Below the pieces are notes generated by a model, which was not told the DNA's origin, ran no database searches, and worked only from the letters and a program-made list of their open reading frames with translations. The position numbers and the translations under genes are program-made. A stretch of 64,000 bases of DNA, taken from assembly GCA_023257655.1 (NCBI GenBank), contig JALRBQ010000092.1, positions 27,289-91,288 on the forward strand. Reading direction: 5' to 3'. Origin of the DNA: Pseudomonadales bacterium. Its GTDB lineage: Bacteria > Pseudomonadota > Gammaproteobacteria > Pseudomonadales > Pseudohongiellaceae. Below, piece by piece: positions 7,990 through 17,733 of this stretch (position 1 is the first letter of the stretch; each line of letters starts with the position of its first letter).

Positions 7990-10950
7990 ATGCAAACGCA
8001 ATCCACTCCGGAAACCAGCTCCGCCAAGGCCGGCAACGACTCCGCCCCTACCTTGGAAACCTTGCAATATCGGGATGAGTTTATCGACCGACACATCGGT
8101 CCCGATGCAGACCAGATCGCCGAGATGCTGGCCACCCTGAATGTGGATTCCCTGCAGCAACTGGTGGCAAAAACCGTTCCCGCTGCCATTGCCCTGGACA
8201 AACCGCTGGCTTTGGGCGCACCGATGACCGAGAGCGCGGCGCTGGCGCGCCTGAAGGGGATTGCCGCGAAAAACAAGGCCTACCGTTCATTCATCGGCCT
8301 CGGTTATTACGATACCCATACCCCCAATGTCATTCTCCGTAACGTGCTGGAGAACCCTGGCTGGTACACTGCGTATACTCCGTATCAGCCCGAAATATCC
8401 CAGGGCCGGCTGGAATGTCTGTTGAACTTCCAGCAGATGATCCTGGACCTGACTGCCATGGACCTCGCAAACGCTTCCTTGCTGGACGAAGCCACAGCCG
8501 CGGCCGAAGCTATGGCGTTGGCGAAGCGGGTCAGCAAGAGCCGCGGCTCCAACCGTTTCTTCGTCGACGAGCACTGTTTCCCCCAAACCATTGATGTCAT
8601 CAAGACGCGCGCCGAATGTTTCGGTTTCGAGCTGGTGATCGGTTCTATCGACGCGATGCCGGACAGTGGCCTGTTTGGGGCGATCTTCCAATACCCTTCA
8701 AAGCACGGCCTGGTTACAGATCTGACCGATCGCATCGCCGCCCTCCATGCTCAGGACGCAATCGCCGTTGTCGCCGCCGACCTCATGAGTCTGGCGCTGC
8801 TGAAGCCGCCGGGGGAGATGGGAGCCGATGTCGTGGTCGGCACCACCCAGCGCTTCGGCGTCCCCATGGGCTACGGTGGCCCGCATGCCGCGTACTTCGC
8901 GACCAAGGATGACTACAAACGCTCGGTACCAGGCCGTATCATCGGCGTCTCTGTCGACACTCGTGGTCGTCAGGCCTTCCGCATGGCCTTGCAGACCCGC
9001 GAGCAACATATCCGCCGCGAGAAGGCGAACAGCAACATCTGCACTGCTCAGGTTTTACTCGCCAATATCTCGGCACTGTACGCGATGTACCACGGACCGG
9101 AGGGCGTCCGTAAGATTGCCTCTCGTATTCATCGACTGACTGCAATCCTTGCTCAGGGTCTCGTAAATACCGGCCTGACTCCGGTGAATTCCTGCTTTTT
9201 CGATACCCTGACCCTGGCGGTTGCGCCGGAAGTGGCGGCCGCCGTGCGTGAGCGGGCCGCGCACGCCAATATCAATCTGCGCTTCGACGAAACAGACGGC
9301 CAGCCGCTGATTGGCATCAGTCTGGATGAATGCACAACTCCTGCTGAGGTCGAGAAATTGTGGCAGGTTCTGCTCGGGAATAAGGCGGAATCCCTGTCGG
9401 TAGCTGTTATCGACGATGCAATCTCCCGTGGCGAATTGCCGGCAATTATCCCCGACAGCCTGCAGCGCCGCAGCAGTTACCTGCAGCACCCTCATTTCAA
9501 TCGCTATCACAGCGAAACCGAGATGCTGCGTTATCTGAAGCGACTTGAAGACAAGGATATTTCCCTTACACACGCCATGATCCCACTCGGCTCCTGCACG
9601 ATGAAACTCAATGCAAGCGCCGAGATGATTCCGATCAGCTGGCCAGAATTTGCAAAGCCTCATCCCTTCACTCCTGTGGAGCAGATGCAGGGTTACCAGC
9701 AGATGATCAAGGAACTGGAAGACATGCTGGCCGAGATCACCGGCTTTGACGCAGTCAGCATGCAACCGAATTCCGGCGCGCAGGGCGAATACGCAGGGCT
9801 GTTGGCAATTCGCAAATATCACATGGCCATGGGTCAATCACAGCGCAATGTCTGTCTAATTCCCAGCTCGGCCCATGGCACCAATCCCGCCAGCGCACAA
9901 ATGATCAGCATGAAGGTCGTATTGGTCGCCTGTGACGACGACGGCAATATCGACATTGCAGATCTCGAAGCGAAAGCCAAGCTCCATGCTGAAAATCTCG
10001 CCGCCCTCATGATTACCTATCCATCGACACATGGTGTGTATGAAGAAGGTGTGCGCAAGATCTGTCAAATCATTCATGACCACGGTGGTCAGGTCTACAT
10101 GGACGGTGCCAACCTCAATGCTCAGGTTGGAGTGGCAAAGCCCGCAGAAATCGGTGCCGATGTTTCGCACGTGAATCTGCACAAAACGTTCTGTATTCCT
10201 CATGGCGGCGGCGGCCCAGGCATGGGACCAATCGGCGTCAAGAAACATCTCGCTCCTTATGTGGCCAATCACTCAGTGATCACACTTGTGGGTCCGGAAG
10301 CTGGCAACTCGGCTGTTTCTGCCGCGCCCTGGGGCAGTTCAGGCATTCTGCCGATTTCGTGGATGTATATCGCGATGATGGGTGGTATCGGCTTGTTGCG
10401 CGCGACCCAGGTGGCGATTCTCAGTGCGAACTATATCGCCGTGAAACTCGCTCCGCACTTTCCGGTGTTATACACCGGCCGCAATGGCATGGTAGCGCAT
10501 GAATGCATCATCGATCTGCGCCCGCTGAAGCAAGCCTCCGGGATTAGTGAAGAGGATGTTGCAAAGCGCTTGATGGATTTCGGTTTCCACGCACCAACAA
10601 TGTCTTTCCCGGTGGCAGGCACACTCATGATCGAACCTACCGAGAGCGAATCAAAGCAGGAACTCGATCGCTTTATCGATGCCATGATCCAGATTCGGCA
10701 GGAAATAGCGCTGGTGGAGACTGGCGCGATCGACGCGAACAACAACATGCTCAAACATGCGCCGCATACACTCGCCGATATGCTGGATGAAAACTGGGAT
10801 CGCCCTTATTCCAAGCTGCAGGCAGCTTATCCTGGCAAAACCAGCAATGGTGTCAGCAACAAGTATTGGCCCAGCGTTAACCGCATCGACAATGTCTACG
10901 GCGATCGCAATCTGTTCTGCGCCTGTCCGGGCATGGAGATTTATAGCTAG
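7990..10950 (+). CDS. gcvP: Glycine dehydrogenase (decarboxylating), single-chain P protein
   Basis: The 986-residue PLP enzyme decarboxylates glycine and passes the aminomethyl group to GcvH. It is the fused form found in proteobacteria, with both halves in one chain. The first half opens with FIDRHIGPD (about 34-42). The PLP lysine is about residue 732, in [20 protein letters not shown], and the C-terminus [15 protein letters not shown] is diagnostic. The ATG at 7990 has only a weak ribosome-binding site (AAGGACTCTA). The lipoamide dehydrogenase subunit is not encoded in the window. Confidence 0.97.
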   Translation: MQTQSTPETSSAKAGNDSAPTLETLQYRDEFIDRHIGPDADQIAEMLATLNVDSLQQLVAKTVPAAIALDKPLALGAPMTESAALARLKGIAAKNKAYRSFIGLGYYDTHTPNVILRNVLENPGWYTAYTPYQPEISQGRLECLLNFQQMILDLTAMDLANASLLDEATAAAEAMALAKRVSKSRGSNRFFVDEHCFPQTIDVIKTRAECFGFELVIGSIDAMPDSGLFGAIFQYPSKHGLVTDLTDRIAALHAQDAIAVVAADLMSLALLKPPGEMGADVVVGTTQRFGVPMGYGGPHAAYFATKDDYKRSVPGRIIGVSVDTRGRQAFRMALQTREQHIRREKANSNICTAQVLLANISALYAMYHGPEGVRKIASRIHRLTAILAQGLVNTGLTPVNSCFFDTLTLAVAPEVAAAVRERAAHANINLRFDETDGQPLIGISLDECTTPAEVEKLWQVLLGNKAESLSVAVIDDAISRGELPAIIPDSLQRRSSYLQHPHFNRYHSETEMLRYLKRLEDKDISLTHAMIPLGSCTMKLNASAEMIPISWPEFAKPHPFTPVEQMQGYQQMIKELEDMLAEITGFDAVSMQPNSGAQGEYAGLLAIRKYHMAMGQSQRNVCLIPSSAHGTNPASAQMISMKVVLVACDDDGNIDIADLEAKAKLHAENLAALMITYPSTHGVYEEGVRKICQIIHDHGGQVYMDGANLNAQVGVAKPAEIGADVSHVNLHKTFCIPHGGGGPGMGPIGVKKHLAPYVANHSVITLVGPEAGNSAVSAAPWGSSGILPISWMYIAMMGGIGLLRATQVAILSANYIAVKLAPHFPVLYTGRNGMVAHECIIDLRPLKQASGISEEDVAKRLMDFGFHAPTMSFPVAGTLMIEPTESESKQELDRFIDAMIQIRQEIALVETGAIDANNNMLKHAPHTLADMLDENWDRPYSKLQAAYPGKTSNGVSNKYWPSVNRIDNVYGDRNLFCACPGMEIYS

Positions 10951-11099
10951 CCAACAGAGCTTCCCGAAGCCGGATCGCAGTTCGCTGCGCCGAAGATGTC
11001 TTTGAAGATATTGGCACCGAGTATGGCCTCGCCGACGACGATGCCGCAGTAGTCAGTAATTTCCTTCCCTTGCAGCGTCGGTGTAGTGGATCGAATCAT
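10947..11099 (-). pseudogene. 3'-truncated ybjQ (UPF0145/DUF74) remnant
   Basis: A 50-codon frame too short for ordinary ORF lists. It begins [19 protein letters not shown] and continues [19 protein letters not shown]. This closely follows the N-terminus of the YbjQ/UPF0145 family as I remember it ([28 protein letters not shown]). Family members are about 105 residues. Here the match stops after about residue 38 and the frame runs 12 unrelated residues to a stop that overlaps the gcvP stop codon. AAGGGAG lies 8 bases before the ATG, so it may still be translated. It is the last of a minus-strand series of small genes. I infer that a deletion next to gcvP removed the C-terminal two thirds. Confidence 0.7.
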
Positions 11100-11141
11100 G
11101 TCTGTTCTCCCTTGCGTGTGGATGAAGGTCTTCCGGGCGGG

Positions 11142-11444
11142 CTATGAACGTGTTGCGGAAATCCAGCGCTCTCCTGACGGCGTGTCGGCAACAAAGCGAA
11201 TCAACGGATGCCGATCATGTTCGCCTGCCAGTTCACGCAACCGGTCACCGTACCGGTTGCGTTCCGGCAACACGATGGCGAGTCGCACATTGTAATTCGT
11301 GAATTTCTGAAATAACTCGCCCGCGATGCCGGTACGCAAATCAAAGAAAGCGTCACCGAGATCAGCCTCGGTCACGACCAGTCCCGGTTTCCCGAAACAG
11401 CTGGCAAGCAAATCCATCACATCATTGGGCGAGTGCAGGGCCAT
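11142..11444 (-). CDS. DUF4180 family protein
   Basis: A 100-residue protein of a family with no assigned function. The centre, DAFFDLRTGIAGELFQKFTN (about 46-65) followed by VRLAIV, is the DUF4180 hallmark; the N-terminal NDVMDLL also fits. The ATG is supported by GAGGAG about 7 bases upstream, placed inside the end of the preceding gene, whose stop is only 3 bases away, so the two are translationally coupled. The protein is probably soluble and cytoplasmic, having no signal or membrane segment. It is followed 42 bases later by the ybjQ remnant. Confidence 0.75.
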   Translation of the reverse strand: MALHSPNDVMDLLASCFGKPGLVVTEADLGDAFFDLRTGIAGELFQKFTNYNVRLAIVLPERNRYGDRLRELAGEHDRHPLIRFVADTPSGERWISATRS

Positions 11445-11447
11445 GGC

Positions 11448-11783
11448 TCAACTCCTCGGCGGCAAGCTATGCACGATGGTGAGACACTTGAGAGTGGTCC
11501 CGGCACGTCGGTGTTCCGAAATTGCCTGATACTCGGCGTCTGCATACCAGTCGCGCGCAGCCTGCTCGGAGGGAAACTTGAACAAAATCACGCGACCCTC
11601 TGGAGGATTCTCACCTTCGAGTGTGAGCGGCTTGTCATCAAACGTGAGAAATTCGCCGCCATAGCGCTTGAGGATCGGGAAGAATCCCTTCTCATAATTC
11701 AGGTACGTCGCCGCGTCTCTCACGACCAGGTTCGCCAACATGAACACGGGCAAGGTCGCTGTCGAAGATTCGGTGTTCGTCAT
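11448..11783 (-). CDS. DUF1330-like (dimeric alpha-beta barrel) protein
   Basis: About 111 residues from the chosen start. LVVRDAATYLNYEKGFFPILKRYGGEFL and GRVILFKFPSEQAARDWYADAEYQAI fit the DUF1330 / EthD-like ferredoxin fold; such proteins are small and of unknown function. Three in-frame ATGs (11813, 11798 and 11783) lie within a tandem 15-bp repeat encoding MTETT-MTETT-MTNTE. The third is chosen because GGAG sits 6 bases before it, but any could serve. It follows the MAPEG gene, the first ATG lying 2 bases after that stop, and precedes the DUF4180 gene by 3 bases. Confidence 0.75.
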   Translation of the reverse strand: MTNTESSTATLPVFMLANLVVRDAATYLNYEKGFFPILKRYGGEFLTFDDKPLTLEGENPPEGRVILFKFPSEQAARDWYADAEYQAISEHRRAGTTLKCLTIVHSLPPRS

Positions 11784-11815
11784 TGTTGTCTCCGTCATCG
11801 TTGTCTCTGTCATTA

Positions 11816-12217
11816 CTATTCGGCGGCCATCATGATGGCAATCCACATGGCCAGAACCGCCAGATTACCCAGCCCGAAAACCAGCAGCCGGTGCATGACA
11901 TTGTTATAACCCAAATGTATGAAGGTATGAAGCGTCCGCGCAACGACGAACGCCCAGGCGCAGGCGACGGCGAGACGACTGTCCAGGCCCAGCGCCAGAT
12001 AGACGGCTCCCCCTGCATAGAACAGGGTTGGCACCTCAAACAGATTGCTGAAATGGCGTGTCGACTTGGTGATGAATTCGGGCACTTCCTGGCCCTGCAT
12101 CAGTGCATAATACTTCAGTGATACCGTGCCCTTGTTTACCGAACCTACGCGGGCCCGTGCGGTGATAATCATGACCGCATTGGTTAACAGTACCAGCACG
12201 AACATTGGATAGAGCAT
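11816..12217 (-). CDS. MAPEG family membrane protein
   Basis: A 133-residue integral membrane protein with four predicted helices (about 3-20, 60-78, 80-100 and 112-131). HFSNLFEVPTLFYAGGAVYLALG (about 55-77) and ARTLHTFIHLGYNNVMHRLLVFGLG (about 92-116) match MAPEG (membrane-associated eicosanoid/glutathione metabolism) proteins. The bacterial members have no firm substrate. The ATG has AAGGGGG 4-5 bases upstream. It heads the minus-strand run MAPEG - DUF1330 - DUF4180 - ybjQ remnant. Confidence 0.85.
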   Translation of the reverse strand: MLYPMFVLVLLTNAVMIITARARVGSVNKGTVSLKYYALMQGQEVPEFITKSTRHFSNLFEVPTLFYAGGAVYLALGLDSRLAVACAWAFVVARTLHTFIHLGYNNVMHRLLVFGLGNLAVLAMWIAIMMAAE

Positions 12218-12263
12218 GTAACCCCCTTTTACGCTTGTTTCTCGCTATGGTGACTCGCGAATT

Positions 12264-12294
12264 TTGTATGAAACGCTTCGCAAGGCAGTATAAT
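12264..12294 (+). promoter_or_regulatory. Sigma-70-type promoter for pepQ
   Basis: TTGTAT (12264-12269) and a perfect TATAAT (12289-12294) are separated by 19 bases, slightly long. Transcription would start near 12301, giving a leader of about 55 bases before the TTG start of pepQ. Confidence 0.5.
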
Positions 12295-12356
12295 TCCTGC
12301 TCTCGTACTTACAAGGCAACTCTTTCCAGGGGTTGTTGTCAACCAGGGATACTCAC

Positions 12357-13694
12357 TTGAACGCAGCTTTATTCGCCAATCACATCGCAGGGCTCGTGGC
12401 CAACTATGAGAATGCGCTGGCACGCGCCCAACAGAGCGGACTGACCGCTGACTCCGTCCTGCTGCATAGCGGAACCGAACACACTTATTTCGGCGACGAT
12501 CGTCACGTCAGTTTTCAGTCATTCGGACACTTGAATCACTGGTTACCCGTGAATCGACCGAATCAGTTTATCTGGTTTACCCCGGGGGACAAACCGGTGT
12601 ACTTCCAGGTTATTCCTGATGATTTCTGGTACGAACAATCCGTTTCCAATGAAGACTGGTGGGCGCAGCAGTTCCGGATTGTGCGCGTCAATGACGTCAA
12701 GCTGGTACAGGAGCAATTGACCGGCAAGAATTTCTATTACCTGGGCGAAAATACCAAGCTGGCCGCCGATTGGGGCGTTACTGCGGACCGCAGCAATCCC
12801 CCGCTGCTGCTTGCCTATCTGGATTTTCAACGCGCCATCAAATCCAGCTACGAGTTGGAGCAGCTGCGCGAGGCGAGTCGTCTGGGTGTTCAAGGTCACG
12901 CCGCCGCTCGCCAGGCATTTCTGCGCGGCGGCAACGAATACGAGATACACATGGCCTTCCTGCAGGCGTGTTCATTGCTGGAGGAAGAGAGTCCCTACAC
13001 GAACATTGTCGCGCTGGATGAGAAAGCCGCCATCCTGCATTACCAGAACAAGCGCCGTGCTCCCGGTGCGAACAGCAACGTATTGCTTATCGATGCCGGC
13101 TGCCGTGTCAATCGCTACGGCTCGGACATAACCCGCACCTGGACCAAGGACTCTGCTCACCCCGTGTTCAAGTCACTCGTGCAGGGTATGATCGATCTGG
13201 AACTGAGTCTGGTCGATACACTCAAGCCCGGCATGGCCTACCGCGAACTGCAAACGCTCGCGCTGCGAGGCATTGCGAAGCTGCTGATTGAACATGAAGT
13301 GTGCTCGGGCACAGTTGACTCCCTTGCCGAGCAGAATATTCCGCAGTGGTTCATGCCGCATGGCGTGGGACATTTGTTAGGAATACAAGTCCATGATGTT
13401 GGCGGCCATCAGCTCGACGAGTCCGGCACCAAATTGCCGCCCCCACCGGAATCTCCCAGCCTGCGCAATACCCGAATCATGAAAGAGAACATGGTCTTCA
13501 CTGTGGAACCGGGGTTGTATTTCATCCCGATGATTCTGGAGAAAAAGCGTTCGGAAGAGGCGGGCAAGCTGCTCAACTGGAAACTTATCGATGCGCTCTA
13601 TAGCAGCGGCGGCATCCGAATTGAGGACAACGTCAGGGTAATGCCCGATGTCGCCGAGAATCTTACTCGCCAGTTCGAAACTTCCACACTCTGA
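12357..13694 (+). CDS. pepQ: Xaa-Pro dipeptidase (M24 metallopeptidase)
   Basis: A 445-residue cytoplasmic enzyme that cleaves dipeptides with C-terminal proline. It aligns along its length with E. coli PepQ. The dinuclear metal ligands are all visible: Asp246 and Asp257 (LLIDAGCRVNRYGSDITRTW), His335 (MPHGVGHLLG), Glu384 (FTVEPG) and Glu423 (GGIRIEDN). No ATG fits the N-terminus. The TTG at 12357 is chosen because AGGGA lies 7 bases upstream and the following NAALFANHI aligns with the PepQ start; a TTG at 12333 would add 8 residues. It converges on waaA with a 6-base gap. Confidence 0.93.
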   Translation: MNAALFANHIAGLVANYENALARAQQSGLTADSVLLHSGTEHTYFGDDRHVSFQSFGHLNHWLPVNRPNQFIWFTPGDKPVYFQVIPDDFWYEQSVSNEDWWAQQFRIVRVNDVKLVQEQLTGKNFYYLGENTKLAADWGVTADRSNPPLLLAYLDFQRAIKSSYELEQLREASRLGVQGHAAARQAFLRGGNEYEIHMAFLQACSLLEEESPYTNIVALDEKAAILHYQNKRRAPGANSNVLLIDAGCRVNRYGSDITRTWTKDSAHPVFKSLVQGMIDLELSLVDTLKPGMAYRELQTLALRGIAKLLIEHEVCSGTVDSLAEQNIPQWFMPHGVGHLLGIQVHDVGGHQLDESGTKLPPPPESPSLRNTRIMKENMVFTVEPGLYFIPMILEKKRSEEAGKLLNWKLIDALYSSGGIRIEDNVRVMPDVAENLTRQFETSTL

Positions 13695-13700
13695 ACCCAG

Positions 13701-14984
13701 CTAGTTCGCAGGCAGCAATTCAGCAATCAGGCTCATCAGTGCAGGCAAGGCGTTGCGGTTAGCCTGCACCAGAGTCTGGCCGGCCTGCCCCATCCCCTGT
13801 CTGCGCGACTGATCCTTCAAGAGTGCAATCACCGCCGCGGCCAGTTCATCGGCGTTCTGCACCGTCAGCAGCGCACCCGCCGACTCCAGTTGCCGACAGA
13901 TTGTCGCAAAATTGAACTGTGAGGGCCCGGTAATAACAGGCACGCCGAGCGCCGCCGGCTCGAGCACGTTCTGGCAACCGGTATTCACCAGACTGCCACC
14001 GACAAAGGCGATTGTCGCGAGGCGGGTATAGCGCAGCATCTCTCCCATGGAGTCACCGAGCACAATTTGATCGGCATCTGCCACTGGCTTGTTACTGCTA
14101 CGGCGCAGCAACCGATAGCCCGCTTCTTCACACAGCCTTGCGACTCTGTCGAAGCGTTCCGGGTGTCGTGGTATCAACAACAGCAGTAAATCAGGGCGAC
14201 GCGTCAGGCATTGTCGGAAGGCAGCCAGAACTTTGGGCTCCTCTCCGTCGCGAGTACTGGCCGCAAGCAACACCGGTCTGCCGGAATGTCGAATCGAATC
14301 GAAGATGGATATGCCCTTCTCCTCGCCGGCGGAAATATCGACCAGAAACTTCAGACTACCCGTGACATGCACTCTGGCAGCGTCGGCACCCAGCATCACA
14401 AACCGTCGCGCATCCGGCTCGGCCTGTGCCGCAATGGCATCGATCTGCTGCAGCATCGTGCGTGTCGTCACACCCAGGCGTTGGTATCCGCGAGCTGACC
14501 GTTCCGATAATCTGGCATTTGCGAGCAGCAGTCGCACGCCACGTGCATGACACTGGTGAATCAGGTTCGGCCACAACTCGGTTTCCATCAAGACCAGCAA
14601 TGTCGGATCGTATATTCGGAGAAAACGCGAGACTGCCCCGGGCAGATCATAGGGAATATAGCGATGATAGACCTTGTCACCGAACAGGCTGATAACCCGG
14701 TCCGAGCCCGTTGGGGTCATGGTCGTAACGAGAATCTGTGCCTGCGGGTATTGTTCGCGCAGACGATGGACAAGTGGTGCAGCCGCAGCGGATTCTCCGA
14801 CCGAGACCGCGTGCACCCACAAGGTCATGCGTGAGCGGTCAAATCCTGCGGGAGTGTGCGCCAGGGCGAAACGCTCACCCATACGGCGTCGATAGGCTGG
14901 AGCGCGCAGCGAGCGCAGTAAGACGCGCAGGCAGATGAAAGGCACCGCGACATAGAACAGGGCGCTATAAAGCAGACGATACAT
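13701..14984 (-). CDS. waaA: 3-deoxy-D-manno-octulosonic acid (Kdo) transferase
   Basis: Transfers Kdo from CMP-Kdo to lipid IVA on the cytoplasmic face of the inner membrane, the step that starts the LPS core. It is 427 residues, typical for the GT30 family. The N-terminal membrane anchor is about residues 3-20. WVHAVSVGE (about 56-64) contains the Glu that acts as general base, and METELWPN and FVGGSLVNTGCQNVLEPAALGVPVITGP carry the family signatures. No clear ribosome-binding site precedes the ATG. It stands apart from the other LPS genes at 26-38 kb. A divergent FAD oxidoreductase lies 189 bases away. Confidence 0.95.
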   Translation of the reverse strand: MYRLLYSALFYVAVPFICLRVLLRSLRAPAYRRRMGERFALAHTPAGFDRSRMTLWVHAVSVGESAAAAPLVHRLREQYPQAQILVTTMTPTGSDRVISLFGDKVYHRYIPYDLPGAVSRFLRIYDPTLLVLMETELWPNLIHQCHARGVRLLLANARLSERSARGYQRLGVTTRTMLQQIDAIAAQAEPDARRFVMLGADAARVHVTGSLKFLVDISAGEEKGISIFDSIRHSGRPVLLAASTRDGEEPKVLAAFRQCLTRRPDLLLLLIPRHPERFDRVARLCEEAGYRLLRRSSNKPVADADQIVLGDSMGEMLRYTRLATIAFVGGSLVNTGCQNVLEPAALGVPVITGPSQFNFATICRQLESAGALLTVQNADELAAAVIALLKDQSRRQGMGQAGQTLVQANRNALPALMSLIAELLPAN

Positions 14985-15019
14985 GATGTTGTGGGTTACT
15001 CAATGGCCCTGATGCCGCG

Positions 15020-15049
15020 TTGGGAAATCTGGTTCCTAGCCGATATACT
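15020..15049 (+). promoter_or_regulatory. Candidate sigma-70-type promoter for the FAD oxidoreductase
   Basis: TTGGGA (15020-15025) and TATACT (15044-15049) are 18 bases apart in the divergent region between waaA and the oxidoreductase. The leader to the ATG at 15174 would be about 118 bases. Confidence 0.4.
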
Positions 15050-15173
15050 TTTGTTAGCGTTACCTTTTGATCAGAGTAGAGCGTTGCATCGTAATACGGA
15101 TTCAAGGTAGCACAGACTGACACGCTCGTCGTCGCGTTCAGGCTGTCAACAAGACAAGCGACTAAGGTAACCA

Positions 15174-16373
15174 ATGACACAGACCTATTCAACCGACATC
15201 GTGATCTTCGGCGGCGGCATTGCGGGTCTGTGGATGTTGAACCGGCTACGCAATGAAGGCTACGACGCGATACTGATCGAATCGAAGACACTCGGAGGCG
15301 GGCAGACCATCGCCTCCCAGGGCATCATTCATGGTGGACTGAAATATGCGATCAGCGGATCACTCGCGGGTGCCGCCTCAGCGACATCACTTATGCCACA
15401 ACGCTGGCGAGACTGTCTCGTTGGTAAAGGTGATGTCGATCTCAAGAACTGCGAGATTCTCAATGACCACTATTATATGTGGTCAGATTCCGGCTTGCGC
15501 TCCAAACTGAAAACTTTTCTTGGGAGCAAGAGCCTCCAAGGTCGGGTAGAGGCAGTCGCTGCTGCCAATTATCCGCGTTTCTTTCGGGACGCAACGGTCA
15601 AGGGCAGCTTGTACCGACTCCCGGACTTTGTGATCAACACCTCTTCACTGTTGACGACGCTCGCCAACAATTACCCCAAGGCAATCTTTAAAGTGGCGAG
15701 CAAGCGCGTGCGCTTCAAACCTGCCGGCAACGGCGCAATCAACGAGATCGCCATCGCCGGTGACGACCAAAACATTGCAATCACCTGTCAGCGCATCGTG
15801 TTCTGTGCCGGGGAGGGCAACCAGCTACTGATCCAGAAGGCAGGGTTGCTGACCCCGAAGACACAGGTACGGCCGTTGAAGATGGTCTATCTGAAAGACC
15901 CTGACCTGCCTCGCGTTTTCGTGCATTGTATTGGCGACAATTTCAGTCTGACTCCGGAACTGACAGTAACATCGCACTCCGATACCGAGGGCACTCCGGT
16001 GTGGTACCTGGGTGGCGAACTCGCCGAGAGCGGCGTCAAGCGCGATGACGCTGAGCAGCTTGTAGCAGCACAGACAATTCTGCGTCAGAAGTTCCCCTGG
16101 CTGCAGCTCAAGAACCCGGCCTGGCATTGCTTCATGATCAATCGGGCGGAACCGGATATTGCCAATAATTTCCGACCGGACGACGCCTACCTGCTGGAAG
16201 AGAAGAACGTCGTGGTGGCCTGGCCTACCAAACTCACACTGAGCCCGTCACTGGCCGATAAACTCTTAACGCATCTACAAAAAAACGGGGTTATGCCGCG
16301 TGTGCATAACAACCCTTACAAGCTGACCCGGTCGCTGGATCCACCGCGACTCGCCAAGAGTTACTGGGATTGA
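15174..16373 (+). CDS. FAD-dependent oxidoreductase (DAO/GlpA-like)
   Basis: 399 residues. The N-terminal dinucleotide-binding motif is GGGIAGLW (13-20), followed by the adenosine-ribose acid in LIESKTLGGGQT and ASQGIIHGG (about 36-57), a pattern shared with D-amino-acid-oxidase-fold enzymes such as GlpA/LhgO. The substrate is not evident. The start has AAGGTAACCA just upstream of the ATG. The next gene, a small aldo-keto reductase, begins 2 bases after the stop, so the two are co-transcribed and probably act on related substrates. No membrane segment or signal peptide is seen. Confidence 0.8.
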   Translation: MTQTYSTDIVIFGGGIAGLWMLNRLRNEGYDAILIESKTLGGGQTIASQGIIHGGLKYAISGSLAGAASATSLMPQRWRDCLVGKGDVDLKNCEILNDHYYMWSDSGLRSKLKTFLGSKSLQGRVEAVAAANYPRFFRDATVKGSLYRLPDFVINTSSLLTTLANNYPKAIFKVASKRVRFKPAGNGAINEIAIAGDDQNIAITCQRIVFCAGEGNQLLIQKAGLLTPKTQVRPLKMVYLKDPDLPRVFVHCIGDNFSLTPELTVTSHSDTEGTPVWYLGGELAESGVKRDDAEQLVAAQTILRQKFPWLQLKNPAWHCFMINRAEPDIANNFRPDDAYLLEEKNVVVAWPTKLTLSPSLADKLLTHLQKNGVMPRVHNNPYKLTRSLDPPRLAKSYWD

Positions 16374-16375
16374 CG

Positions 16376-17158
16376 ATGACGATCAGAAAGCGGCCACTCG
16401 GACAGACTGGCATGGAAGTCTCCTGCCTGGGATTGGGAACCGTAAAATTTGGCCGCAATCACGAAGTGAAGTATCCCACCAGCTTTGCCTTACCTGAAGA
16501 TCGCCAGGTTGCCTCGCTGCTTGATCAAGCCAGGGATCTCGGCATTAATCTGCTCGATACCGCGCCCGCCTATGGCAGCGCGGAACAACGCCTTGGCCGA
16601 TTGTTACGGCAGCGAGACGAATGGATAATTTCCACCAAGGTTGGCGAGGAATTTACCAATGGCAAATCGTTCTTTGATTTCAGTGCCGCCCACACGCGTC
16701 GCAGTGTCGAGCGCAGCCTGCGAAACATCAACACCGACTACCTCGACATCGTCCTGATCCATTCCGACGGGCGCGATGAACAAATTCTCGATGCCACGGA
16801 CTGCCTGCAAACCTTGCGCGCGATGCAACAGGAAGGACTCATTCGCGCTATCGGCATGTCCACCAAAACGCCGGCGGGTGGTCTGCGTGCGGTACAGGAA
16901 ACCGATGTCGTCATGGCCACCTACAACAAGCTCATGCTTGATGACAGCATCGTTATTGACAGTGCCCGTGAACACAACAAGGGCATCCTGATCAAGAAAG
17001 CGCTGAACAGCGGCCATGCCTGCACTAACGGTGGTGACAGTGCCGCAGCCAGCCTGCAGTTTGCCTTGCAGAAGTCCGGTGTGTCGACCGTGATCATCGG
17101 TACTATTAATGCGGCACATCTCGCGGCGAATGCAGCGGCAGTCGCTTCAGTACAGTGA
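16376..17158 (+). CDS. Aldo/keto reductase, short form
   Basis: A 260-residue member of the aldo-keto reductase superfamily. The four catalytic residues are present: Asp61 and Tyr66 (LLDTAPAYGSAE), Lys88 (ISTKVG) and His129 (VLIHSDG). It is shorter than the usual 300-330 residues, lacking part of the C-terminal loops. The ATG at 16376 is preferred to an overlapping TTG at 16370; it lies 2 bases after the stop of the FAD oxidoreductase. The substrate is unknown. Confidence 0.88.
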   Translation: MTIRKRPLGQTGMEVSCLGLGTVKFGRNHEVKYPTSFALPEDRQVASLLDQARDLGINLLDTAPAYGSAEQRLGRLLRQRDEWIISTKVGEEFTNGKSFFDFSAAHTRRSVERSLRNINTDYLDIVLIHSDGRDEQILDATDCLQTLRAMQQEGLIRAIGMSTKTPAGGLRAVQETDVVMATYNKLMLDDSIVIDSAREHNKGILIKKALNSGHACTNGGDSAAASLQFALQKSGVSTVIIGTINAAHLAANAAAVASVQ

Positions 17159-17460
17159 AGGCGAGTGGAATACCGTAACGGAGGACCACCAGATCATTAA
17201 TACCGGCACGTCGGACTAGACCTAATTGAGTCTCAGCACCACCAAGGCGGCGGATAGCTGTGAGCATCCGGATTCCGACAAGGTGTTGGCCTGGTGTGAA
17301 GCGCCTGGGTCAAAACTGCGGCACATTACCCGGCTCGATGCGGCGGTAGACTACTTCGACGGCGAACTATAAACTGCGCCCCGATCGAGGGGATCACCCA
17401 CGCTCACCCGAACCGCCCTCGACCCTGAATTCGTGATCTTCACATAGCTGCGAGCCTGTT
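17159..17460. other. Intergenic region with a possible 48-codon ORF
   Basis: About 300 bases without a recognised gene. On the plus strand a frame from TTG 17226 to TAA 17372 encodes 48 residues with a protein-like composition (HPDSDKVLAWCEAPGSK, then ITRLDAAVDYFDGEL) but no recognisable family and no ribosome-binding site. It may be the 3' remnant of a lost gene. CCCC-GATCGA-GGGG near 17378-17391 could form a short hairpin without a T-run. Confidence 0.25.
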
Positions 17461-17733
17461 ATGGACTGGAAAATATTTTTGACGATTTTTGCCTCTGTCT
17501 TCATCGCCGAATTAGGGGACAAGACACAATTGGCCACCATGTTATTCGCTGCCGACAAGGAAGTAAGCAAAACGACGGTGTTTCTCGCGGCTTCCGCCGC
17601 ACTGATTGTGGCCTCTGCCATGGGTGTGCTGGCAGGCAGCCTGCTCTCTGAAACCATTAATGAGAAGGTGCTGCATTATATCGCGGGTGTCGGTTTTCTG
17701 TTGATTGGCTCATACACCATTTATACCGCCTAG
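17461..17733 (+). CDS. TMEM165/GDT1 (UPF0016) family membrane protein, single-repeat form
   Basis: A 90-residue integral membrane protein with three predicted helices (about 3-18, 38-62 and 68-88). The family signature E-x-G-D-K-[TS] is present as AELGDKTQLATM (about 16-27). The family transports Mn2+/Ca2+ in exchange for protons. Two-repeat members are about 200 residues; this one has a single repeat and would need to dimerise, as I infer for other short members. No good ribosome-binding site is seen. No paired second GDT1 half-gene is adjacent. Confidence 0.85.
   Translation: MDWKIFLTIFASVFIAELGDKTQLATMLFAADKEVSKTTVFLAASAALIVASAMGVLAGSLLSETINEKVLHYIAGVGFLLIGSYTIYTA

Noticed and set aside
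12333..12356. Upstream TTG start for pepQ
   Set aside because: The TTG at 12357 has a better-spaced AGGGA and matches the PepQ N-terminus.
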